A stretch of 64,000 bases of DNA from contig JBBRRB010000002.1 in the NCBI GenBank assembly GCA_038225555.1, positions 273,884 to 337,883 of the forward strand, given 5' to 3'. Every line of letters starts with the position of its first letter. The stretch's first letter is position 1. The position numbers and the translations under genes were made by a program. The DNA is from JANXQZ01 sp038225555 (GTDB taxonomy: Bacteria > Acidobacteriota > Terriglobia > Bryobacterales > Bryobacteraceae). The notes beneath the pieces are model-generated. The model made no database searches. It saw nothing but the letters and a program-made list of their open reading frames with translations, and was not told the DNA's origin. Of this stretch, positions 40,894 through 48,467 are shown one piece after another.

Positions 40894-42227
40894 TATGCCA
40901 GAACTCCGGCCAGCGGTCCCGTGCTGTCCGCGAAGCGATCCACAGGAGTTCCAAACGCGTCCAGCATGGAGACATACAGATTCGCAAGCGGACTATCCTC
41001 CCCATAAACCAGGTGCTGCCCGGCATCGATCCGTCCTCCGCCCCGCCCACCTAGCACCAGAGGCAGACGATGCGGATCGTGCTGGTTTCCGTCGCTCAAG
41101 GCAGAGCCAAAAAGGATCATGGAGTTATCGAGCACGGTCGAGTCCCCCTCTCGCATGCCCTTCAGTTTGCGCAGCAAGTAAGCGTACTGCTCGATGTGCC
41201 AGCGATTGATGAGCTGGTATTGGCGCAGCTTATCCGCATCCTTCTGATGATGCGAAACGTCATGGTGCCCTGCGCTCACTCCCTCCAAAAAGCGGAAGCT
41301 GACGTTGCTAACGGCATTGCCGAACATGAAGGTGGAGATTCGAGTCGTATCGCTCTGGAACGCGGTCGCGATCATGTCCAACATCAGACGGACATGCTCG
41401 GCGTAGTCCTTGGGGTGATCCGTCGGAACCGACTTAGGATCGATAGGCGCACGCGGCTTCCAAGTCCGCTCTTTCACGCCGCTGGCTCGCTGGACGCGCT
41501 CTTCGAGCGACCGCATCACTGACATATATTCATCGAGTCGAATGCGGTCCGCCGACCCCACGCTCGCACGCAGACGCTTGGCATCGCCCTGGACGCGGTC
41601 CAGCAGCAGCGTATCCATCTTGGCCGCGTTACCCTGCGGACCCGAAGACGCCCGGAAAAGCCGTTCGTAAACCGAGCGCGGATTCAGTTCCCTTGCCAGC
41701 GGAGTGGTGGGACTGCTCCACGCAATGTGCGAGCCATAAACGCGCGTGTATCCAACTACGGCGTCGACACCAATTGCGACCGGTGTCACTCCCAGTTCCA
41801 GCGAGGGAAGCGGCGTCTGATCTACGGTGCATTTGGCGGCAACCTGATCCATAGAGATGCCGTTGCCGAGATCCGCGCCAGGTGTCTTCTTAATGGTCGT
41901 ACACGTCAGGATGGCCGCTTCTTTGACATAGTGCCCATCCCCGCCCTTCGACGCCGCGTTCCAAAGATTGCTCAACACCAACACTTGATCTTTGAGATCC
42001 TGCAGCGGTTGCAGCGTCGGCGAGAGTTGAAAGTCGCGACCCGAACCCTCAGGAGCCCAGGCAGTCGTGTTCACGCCGTTGGGCATATAGAGCATTGCCA
42101 TTCGGACGGGATTACGCGGAAGCGTTGACGCCGCCATTGCCGAGGAAGGAACCATGGCCTCCAGCCACGGAAGCCCGAGGCTAACTCCGGCTCCGCGCAG
42201 AATCGTTCGGCGTGAAATTGCTTTCAT
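40893..42227 (-). CDS. DUF1552 domain protein, Tat-exported
   Basis: 444 residues with a twin-arginine signal (SRRTILRGAGVSLGLPWLEA). The DUF1552 body has RMAMLYMPNGVNTTAWAPEG, DQVLVLSNLWNAASKGGDGH, and the C-terminal region DNSMILFGSALSDGNQHDPH with LPLVLGGRGGGRI. These proteins occur next to DUF1592/DUF1587 c-type cytochrome proteins in Planctomycetes, Verrucomicrobia and Acidobacteriota and act in the periplasm, probably in oxidative breakdown of an unknown polymer or sulfated sugar. The start overlaps the upstream DUF1592 stop by four bases. Confidence 0.94.
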   Translation of the reverse strand: MKAISRRTILRGAGVSLGLPWLEAMVPSSAMAASTLPRNPVRMAMLYMPNGVNTTAWAPEGSGRDFQLSPTLQPLQDLKDQVLVLSNLWNAASKGGDGHYVKEAAILTCTTIKKTPGADLGNGISMDQVAAKCTVDQTPLPSLELGVTPVAIGVDAVVGYTRVYGSHIAWSSPTTPLARELNPRSVYERLFRASSGPQGNAAKMDTLLLDRVQGDAKRLRASVGSADRIRLDEYMSVMRSLEERVQRASGVKERTWKPRAPIDPKSVPTDHPKDYAEHVRLMLDMIATAFQSDTTRISTFMFGNAVSNVSFRFLEGVSAGHHDVSHHQKDADKLRQYQLINRWHIEQYAYLLRKLKGMREGDSTVLDNSMILFGSALSDGNQHDPHRLPLVLGGRGGGRIDAGQHLVYGEDSPLANLYVSMLDAFGTPVDRFADSTGPLAGVLA

Positions 42228-44128
42228 GGTTTGGATTGTTCCTTCTCTCTAGATTTGGCCGCCTGCTCGCGAAACGGGGCACTTAAAACGATCGCCTCCA
42301 CCAGGGCTTGCGAGCTATAGTCATTTTGCTTTACTTGCGCGACGATGCTGTCCACAGTGCAGGAATCCTTCAGCGTCAATCCGCGTCCTAGCGCATAGCC
42401 TAGCATCTTGTTCGTTAGATTGCGCAGGAACAGATCCTTGCGCTCCAGCAGCAGCGTCTTAAGCTGATCGGGGCCGTGGAACTTCGTCCCATCCGCCATC
42501 TCGCCCGAATCATCTACAGGCTTGCCGCCATCTTGATCACGCCACCGTCCGATTGGATCGTAATTTTCCAGCGCAAAGCCAAGCGGATCGATGCGGCTGT
42601 GACACCCGGCACAAACCGGATTCGCGCGGTGCTGCGTAAGCCTCTCGCGAACGGACTTGGGCGGCGCGCCGTCATGCACCTCTTCCAGAGCAGGCACATT
42701 CGCGGGTGGAGGGGGAGGCGGGGTCCCGAGCATCGAGTCCAGGATCCAAGCCCCGCGCAGAACAGGGCTCGTTCTATATGGATACGACGATACGGCCAGT
42801 ACCGCCGGCATTCCCAGCAGGCCTCCTCGATGCGTGCCCTCGGGGAGTTCTACCCACTGCGGCTGCTTCGAAGCGTTCTGCTTGATGGGCAGTTTCACGC
42901 CGAAATGCTTCGACAGATTGCTGGTTCCGATCGTGTACTTCGAGTCCACGAGATTCAAGACTGACAAGTTTCGAATCAAAAGCTCGCGAAAAAACAGGAC
43001 TGGTTGCAGACGTATGTCGCCTCGCAGTTCCTCGTCGGCTGCGTAGCCTGGAAACAATTTCGGATCTGGAGATTTGTCTCCACCGAGTTCGCGAGTCCTC
43101 AGCCACTGCTCCACAAAGCGCTGGGCGAAAGTGAGCGACCTGTCGTTGCGAAGCATGCGGGGAACCAACGCTTTCAGAACCTCTCGATTCTGCAGCTTGC
43201 CTTCGGCCGCGAGATCGAACAGCAGCTCGTCCGGCATGCTGCCCCAGAGAAAGTACGAGATCCGGGAAGCGAGCGCAAATTGATCGAGCGGGCGAGTAGC
43301 CGACCCAGGGTTGGACGGCTCCACCCGAAAAAGAAACAACGGCGAAACCAGGGCGCCGCGCAACGCGAAGAAGATAGAAGGCTCGAAAGTTTCTCCCTCT
43401 TTTTGCGCCGCGCGGAACAGATCCATGTAAGGCAGAATGTCCCCTTCACTCACGGGCCGACGGAAAGCCCTCGGCAGGAATGCCCTCAGAATTTCATGGG
43501 CGGCCTGGCTCGGGGAGACTCCAAGGCCGGGTTTGGCAACCAGGATCTTGGCTCGCGATTTATACTCTTTCTCGGCGAAGTCCATCGCGAACTTGGCGAC
43601 TTCCATATACTTCTCCGAGTGGAGCGGCGAAAGAAATAACGTCTCGCCCGCGTTGTCGAACCCTTCGCCTCCAGCACCATCGGCGGGTAGCGCTTGGCCC
43701 ACATCCAGATGAATGTCCAACAGATCCTGAACGGTGGCGGTGTACTCGTCACGATTCAGGCGTCGGAGCGGCGCGGGACCGGGAGTGATCCCGTCCGAAC
43801 ACGCCTCCGCTCGCAGGGCCCGGTCCACCCATTGAGAGAACTGCTCGCGTTCGTCAATTCCTGGAGTTTTGGCCCCTTTGGGCGGCATCGATCCATTCGT
43901 CAAGCGGGCGCTGATCTTCACCCAGCGCTGCGCCTCGGATTGGAGGCTCGACGGCGACGCAACGCTGTCCGCGTCGAAGCCGCCCACGGGTGCTGGTCCC
44001 TGATGACAGGTGCGGCAGTAATTCTTCAGAAAGCTCTGGGCTTCGTGAAAGGAGTAAACAGTAGGTTGCGCGGTTAAGACAGCGACGGAGAGTATGAGAA
44101 AGAAAAGCGAACGCGGGGCTGGAGGCAT
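42224..44128 (-). CDS. DUF1592-family secreted protein with c-type haem motif
   Basis: 634 residues, signal peptide at residues 1-21 (LFFLILSVAVLTA). A haem-binding CRTCH sits at residues 38-42 of a cytochrome-like N-terminal domain. The order DUF1587, DUF1595, DUF1592, DUF1588, DUF1585 can be followed from LRRLNRDEYTATVQDLLDIH through ISYFLWGSMPDELLFDLAAE and CAGCHSRIDPLGFALENYDP to LGRGLTLKDSC. The CAGCH motif in DUF1588 may bind a second haem. It is the first gene of the three-gene operon and probably donates or accepts electrons in the periplasm. Substrate unknown. Confidence 0.94.
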   Translation of the reverse strand: MPPAPRSLFFLILSVAVLTAQPTVYSFHEAQSFLKNYCRTCHQGPAPVGGFDADSVASPSSLQSEAQRWVKISARLTNGSMPPKGAKTPGIDEREQFSQWVDRALRAEACSDGITPGPAPLRRLNRDEYTATVQDLLDIHLDVGQALPADGAGGEGFDNAGETLFLSPLHSEKYMEVAKFAMDFAEKEYKSRAKILVAKPGLGVSPSQAAHEILRAFLPRAFRRPVSEGDILPYMDLFRAAQKEGETFEPSIFFALRGALVSPLFLFRVEPSNPGSATRPLDQFALASRISYFLWGSMPDELLFDLAAEGKLQNREVLKALVPRMLRNDRSLTFAQRFVEQWLRTRELGGDKSPDPKLFPGYAADEELRGDIRLQPVLFFRELLIRNLSVLNLVDSKYTIGTSNLSKHFGVKLPIKQNASKQPQWVELPEGTHRGGLLGMPAVLAVSSYPYRTSPVLRGAWILDSMLGTPPPPPPANVPALEEVHDGAPPKSVRERLTQHRANPVCAGCHSRIDPLGFALENYDPIGRWRDQDGGKPVDDSGEMADGTKFHGPDQLKTLLLERKDLFLRNLTNKMLGYALGRGLTLKDSCTVDSIVAQVKQNDYSSQALVEAIVLSAPFREQAAKSREKEQSKP

Positions 44129-44216
44129 GAAGTCCCATTTATGAGTCTACCTGAAAAGTCTCCCTATAAGGGTCCCTTCCAGCTGGGCGGTTGACGATTG
44201 AACACGACGAAAACTT

Positions 44217-45065
44217 TCATAACAGAACCCAGGATGGTCCGTGCGCCTTTTGGAGTTCCTTAACGTAATCTCTCCATGCTATGAGATCTGGTGGCGCTGG
44301 AGCTCCTTCGCACAATCGCGAGCACCGCTGAAGGGAGGGGTCAAGACCGAACTGCTGGCAGATTTGTCTGATCACATCTGCGAGAAACGGGGGCGCTGAG
44401 GGGGCAAGAACAACAGACTTGATCAGTGTTTGTAACCTGCACTTGATCCAAATTCCCCGCTTTTGGGCTGTTCCAGGATCTACCTCAGAGCCGAATGGTT
44501 GCTCCACGTAGTTATCCATGGCAACGTGCATGAACCGAAGTTCCTTCTCATACTCGTACCAATCACGTTTCTTCAGCGCATCGAGAATAATGTTTGAGGT
44601 TTGTCCGGGCGTGGACTCCGCATCAGAGTTTATGTATTTAACCATACCAGCTTGTACCGTATGTGGCGTCGAGTTTACGTGTGAACCGAATGCCTGTGTC
44701 GCTGCCCCAAACGTAGACTGAATGGCTAGACCTTCGCCATGTCTGGAATATAGAGCCCACATCGCAGCGGACTCTACTGGTGACCAATGCCAGCAGTTCA
44801 CAAATACCATGTGTCGCTGGCGCTGCCACCGGGACCACGCGCTCATTTTGGCGTGGACCGTTGCATCTTTTGGTAGGCGAGGGGGTGCCGATTCAAGTAC
44901 ATCGTTGAGTGCGGAAACGACAGGAAAATACAGGGCCTGGTTACAGACTGTGGAGAAGAATTTTGGAAAGTCCATAAAACGCCAGATCACATCGTTTAGG
45001 TCGGGCGTCTCAGCAAGCGAATTGTCCACGTAAGGCAACTCTAAGACTTGAATCGCTTGCATCAT
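44217..45065 (-). CDS. DUF2971 domain protein
   Basis: 282 residues. The DUF2971 pattern is clear: VIWRFMDFPKFFSTVCNQAL at the N-terminus, HMVFVNCWHWSPVESAAMWA, LYSRHGEGLAIQSTF and YEYEKELRFMHVAMDNYVEQ. The family is found in accessory regions of many bacteria and has an unknown biochemical role. There is no signal peptide. The gene stands alone between the DUF1592 operon (88 bp away) and a 445-bp gene-poor stretch, which fits a horizontally acquired cargo gene. Confidence 0.9.
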   Translation of the reverse strand: MMQAIQVLELPYVDNSLAETPDLNDVIWRFMDFPKFFSTVCNQALYFPVVSALNDVLESAPPRLPKDATVHAKMSAWSRWQRQRHMVFVNCWHWSPVESAAMWALYSRHGEGLAIQSTFGAATQAFGSHVNSTPHTVQAGMVKYINSDAESTPGQTSNIILDALKKRDWYEYEKELRFMHVAMDNYVEQPFGSEVDPGTAQKRGIWIKCRLQTLIKSVVLAPSAPPFLADVIRQICQQFGLDPSLQRCSRLCEGAPAPPDLIAWRDYVKELQKAHGPSWVLL

Positions 45066-45510
45066 ATTGGAACCACATCCATCTTACCCACAACGGTAAT
45101 CGTGGCCTCGTGAGCTTTCCGTGACGCGGCGCCCAAAACCGTTGAACCGCCGAATAAGCTCAGTGAGCAGCTTTTATAAATGTCTGGGTGCGGCTGAGTG
45201 TTTCGATGCCGTTGCGAACTGAGAAAGCCCTGACCTCCGTAATCGGTTTGCCTTTGCGTACTCAGGCGTTACAGACCGCGAGAAGAACAATCATCGTCTC
45301 GCATCTTCAGAACGGGCACCAGAGCGGCGGATCAACGCATCTTAGAACACTACCAAAACCAGAGCGGAGCAGAAATGACCTTCACCGACACCAACAAACT
45401 GCCACCATCGATCCACGCGGTAGAGTCATCGTCGTGGACTATCCTTTGCGCGAACTTCCCTTGCATCCAGTCGCCCACTCATAGGACAGCGGCATGCTAA
45501 TCTCGGGCAT
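45066..45510. other. Gene-poor stretch of 445 bp
   Basis: I see no supported gene here. A 98-codon open frame at 45188-45484 (plus strand) has no ribosome binding site, no recognisable domain and an implausible composition. There is no clear hairpin terminator or repeat. Confidence 0.5.
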
Positions 45511-46281
45511 ATGCCGCTTCGCCTGAATGTCATCCTTGCGGCCCTGTTATTCCTCTCCAACCCTACGCCTGCCGGAGCCAGGACTAAGATCCGCGTGCTC
45601 TGCTGGTCTGAGCGCACCGAGCCCGCTACAGTTTACCCGAATGGCTTGAATGGCGCATTGGTCGAGATGTTCGGCAAGGACCACGACATTCTCGCGAAGT
45701 ACGCCAACTTGTACGATCCCGAACAAGGCCTAAGCCAGCAGGCGCTCGCCAACACTGATGTGCTCATTTGGTTCGGTCACCAGAAGCATAAAGAAGTAAC
45801 GCCCGAGCATGTCGACCTCGTCGTGAAACGCGTCCGCGAGGGCATGGGATTTATCCCCCTCCACTCCGCTCACTACTCGCATCCCTTTCAGCAGATCCTG
45901 GAAACGATTGCGAAGGAACGCGGAACTCCGCTGCAGGGGACGCCGGGAAGTTGGGGCAAGGTTACGAACCAGGGTAAGCCGGAAACGATCCATATTGTGG
46001 ATCCGAAACATGCAATCGTTCGCGGCATTAAGGACTTTACGATTCCAAAGACCGAGACCTATGAAAATCCGTTCAACGCGCCCTCGCCCGATGCCAAGAT
46101 TCTGGAAGGCCGCTATGCAGGGGGTCGCCAGGATGGAAGTGACGGCTTGCTTTGGACTTTCGGGGCCGGTAAGGTTTTCTATCTCCGGCCGGGCCATGAA
46201 ACATACCCGATCTTCTATCAGTCTGAGGTTCGCCGCATTTTGATAAACGCGGTCCACTTCGTGGCGTCCAAACCCACTTAG
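45511..46281 (+). CDS. ThuA domain protein, secreted
   Basis: 256 residues with a signal peptide (LNVILAALLFLSNPTPAGA). The ThuA (trehalose utilisation) fold is seen in IRVLCWSERTEPATVYPNGL, ANTDVLIWFGHQKHKEVTPE, VREGMGFIPLHSAHYSHPF and VFYLRPGHETYPIFYQSEVR. The fold resembles a class I glutamine amidotransferase, and the family is linked to carbohydrate use together with Gfo/Idh/MocA proteins, several of which lie in this window. The fur-like gene starts three bases after its stop. Confidence 0.9.
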   Translation: MPLRLNVILAALLFLSNPTPAGARTKIRVLCWSERTEPATVYPNGLNGALVEMFGKDHDILAKYANLYDPEQGLSQQALANTDVLIWFGHQKHKEVTPEHVDLVVKRVREGMGFIPLHSAHYSHPFQQILETIAKERGTPLQGTPGSWGKVTNQGKPETIHIVDPKHAIVRGIKDFTIPKTETYENPFNAPSPDAKILEGRYAGGRQDGSDGLLWTFGAGKVFYLRPGHETYPIFYQSEVRRILINAVHFVASKPT

Positions 46282-46284
46282 GCA

Positions 46285-46782
46285 ATGGCACTCGAAGTAG
46301 CCAAGAAATCGCAGAAGGATCCGGGCGTTCGGATGACGCGCCAGCGCAAAATCCTGCTGGATCTTATCGACCAATCCGGCGAGCATCTTGATGCCGAGCG
46401 GCTCTTCACCCTGGCGCAGCAGAAGGATCCCAAACTGAATCGCGTAACGGTCTATCGCACGCTGAAACTGCTCAAGGCGGGCGGCTTAGTGGACGAGCTG
46501 GACCTCATGCATCACAAGGGCGATCAGCACTATTATGAAACGCGCATGAAGCAGGAACATGCGCACGTGATCTGCCTTCGATGCGGCCGGATTGAAGAGT
46601 TCTTCGGTGACCCGCTTCAAAAGATGCGCGAACAGATCGAGGACCACTTCGGATTCCAGATCGTCCTGGCTAGAACCGAAGTGGGAGGTTACTGCTCCCA
46701 TTGTCAGGTGCTGCGCGCGCAAGAGATGGAGAACGCGGCTGAGTCGCTCTCGAGCCGCCCTGGCGCCCGGCGGACTATTTAA
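46285..46782 (+). CDS. Fur family metal- or peroxide-responsive repressor
   Basis: 165 residues. The winged helix covers about residues 15-85 (RMTRQRKILLDLIDQSGEHL, LNRVTVYRTLKLLKAGGLVD). Metal ligands are visible as HHKGDQHYYETRMKQEHAHV and two zinc pairs, CLRCG and CSHC. Fur, Zur and PerR cannot be separated reliably here; the acidic ligand pattern EFFGDPLQKM favours neither. It could control the feoAB genes at 11.7-14 kb, but that is only inference. Its TAA shares one base with the ATG of the FHA phosphatase (TAATG), indicating coupled translation. Confidence 0.95.
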   Translation: MALEVAKKSQKDPGVRMTRQRKILLDLIDQSGEHLDAERLFTLAQQKDPKLNRVTVYRTLKLLKAGGLVDELDLMHHKGDQHYYETRMKQEHAHVICLRCGRIEEFFGDPLQKMREQIEDHFGFQIVLARTEVGGYCSHCQVLRAQEMENAAESLSSRPGARRTI

Positions 46783-48467
46783 TGGCTTTGCTCCGGCAGT
46801 CTTCGGAAACCTCGGAAGCCGCGTATCTAGTTGTCTTCAATCCTTCTGGAAATCGCACGCGACTGCCTCTGGAAACGACGCCTTTCTTAATCGGGCGTCA
46901 GGCTGAGAACCACCTTACTCTTCGCGACAATCGAGCCTCTCGCAATCACGCCCGCATTGTGCGCGAGAAGGGCGAGTATTTCGTCGAAGATCTGAACAGC
47001 CGTCACGGAGTCTTTGTCAACGGCCAGCGGATCACGCGTCATCAGCTTGCGAATGCCGACCGCATCGACTTCGGTTTTCAGGATTCGTACAGGCTCGTGT
47101 TCACGCTTGAAGCGGACGAGATGCATCGCATCTTCGATCAGATCTCCGCTCCCGCCGCGTCCCCGATGGCTGGCGGCGGCAATCTTGGCAAGCTGCGAGC
47201 ACTTGTCGAGGTAGCACGCGCGCTGCAAACGTCGCTCTCAACGAACGATGTGTTGGAGTCGGTTGTGGACGCGGCTCTAGCCGTGACAGGTACAGACCGC
47301 GGCTTTCTCCTGTTGAAATCCGGGGACGAACTAACCGTGAGCGTTGCACGGGATCGTCAAGGCGCTCCGCTGGCCAGCACGGATCTCAAAGTTCCCACCA
47401 CTTTGATCAACCGGGCGCTGCGCAGCCGCCGCGAACTGCTTTCGATGAGCTTCGATCCGCTGGAGCAAGATGGCGTGCGGCCTGAAATGTCCGTCGCCGA
47501 CCTTGAGCTTCGCAGCGTTGTGTGCGTGCCGCTGGTCCATGTGCGCATGGGATCGTCGCAGGACACGATCATCTCATCGGTCGCCGACACGGTCGGGTTG
47601 CTTTACATGGATTCCCGGCAGAACGCCGCCGATCTTTCGGCTGGCAATCGCGAAATTCTGCAGACGCTGGCGCTCGAAGCATCCACGATTCTCGAGAACG
47701 CGCGCTTGCTCGAGGAAGGCCGCGAGAAGCAGCGCATGGAAGAGGAACTGTCCATAGCGCGGCAGATCCAGAGAGGTTTGCTGCCTGATCGGCTTCCTTC
47801 CGATGGATGGTTCCGAGCGGCGGGATCGAGCGTCGCCTCGCATCAAGTAGGCGGGGACTATTTCGATGTCCGCCAGTCCATGCCTGACACCTGGTGCGCG
47901 GTAGTGACCGACGTTTCCGGCAAAGGCGTCAGTTCAGCGCTGCTGGCTTCCCTGCTGCAGGGGGCGTTTCTGCTGGCGTCCGACGGGCCAGTACAGATCG
48001 ATCAAGTGATGTCGCGCATCAATCGCTTCCTTACTGACCGCACCAAGGGTGAAAAGTACGCAACCGTGTTCTACTGCACGGTCGATCAAACCGGCATGCT
48101 TCGATGGGTGAATGCCGGCCATCCAAAACCGCTGTTGGTTCGCAAGGGAACCACTGAATTGTCGGAACTGCAAACCACTGGCATGCCCATCGGCCTGATC
48201 GAGATTGCGCAATATTCGGTTGCCGAGGTTCAGCTTCAGCCGGGCGATAAGGTAGTAGCTTTCAGCGACGGCCTGTCAGAAGCCGAGGATGCGGATGGGC
48301 ATTTCTTTGATAAACAAGGACTGCGCGAGACGATCGCGGCAAACGCATCGTTAGACTGCCAGGGTCTGCATGCGGCGCTCACAAAGGCGGTCGAGGATTT
48401 CACGGAGGATGCCATGCTGACTGATGACATTACTCTGTTGGTTTTCGAGTATCAACCAATAAGCTAG
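46782..48467 (+). CDS. FHA-GAF-PP2C phosphatase (RsbU/SpoIIE-like)
   Basis: 561 residues in three domains. FHA phosphothreonine-binding domain about residues 15-110 (TPFLIGRQAENHLTLRDNRA, SRNHARIV, LNSRHGVFVNGQRI). GAF domain about 135-320 (DVLESVVDAALAVTGTDRGF, VVCVPLVH). PP2C-type phosphatase about 330-560, with LSIARQIQRGLLPDRLPSDG, GGDYFDVRQ, VVTDVSGKGVSSALLAS, RWVNAGHPKPLLV and DDITLLVFE. It probably dephosphorylates an anti-anti-sigma-like partner in response to a ligand bound by GAF and to a phosphorylated partner bound by FHA. Its tail overlaps the convergent STAND gene by four bases. Confidence 0.95.
   Translation: MALLRQSSETSEAAYLVVFNPSGNRTRLPLETTPFLIGRQAENHLTLRDNRASRNHARIVREKGEYFVEDLNSRHGVFVNGQRITRHQLANADRIDFGFQDSYRLVFTLEADEMHRIFDQISAPAASPMAGGGNLGKLRALVEVARALQTSLSTNDVLESVVDAALAVTGTDRGFLLLKSGDELTVSVARDRQGAPLASTDLKVPTTLINRALRSRRELLSMSFDPLEQDGVRPEMSVADLELRSVVCVPLVHVRMGSSQDTIISSVADTVGLLYMDSRQNAADLSAGNREILQTLALEASTILENARLLEEGREKQRMEEELSIARQIQRGLLPDRLPSDGWFRAAGSSVASHQVGGDYFDVRQSMPDTWCAVVTDVSGKGVSSALLASLLQGAFLLASDGPVQIDQVMSRINRFLTDRTKGEKYATVFYCTVDQTGMLRWVNAGHPKPLLVRKGTTELSELQTTGMPIGLIEIAQYSVAEVQLQPGDKVVAFSDGLSEAEDADGHFFDKQGLRETIAANASLDCQGLHAALTKAVEDFTEDAMLTDDITLLVFEYQPIS

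Noticed and set aside
45188..45484. 98-codon open frame in the gene-poor stretch
   Set aside because: No ribosome binding site, no domain and implausible composition.
46285..46782. Direct Fur control of feoAB
   Set aside because: Plausible but no convincing Fur box was seen upstream of feoA and the genes are 32 kb apart.
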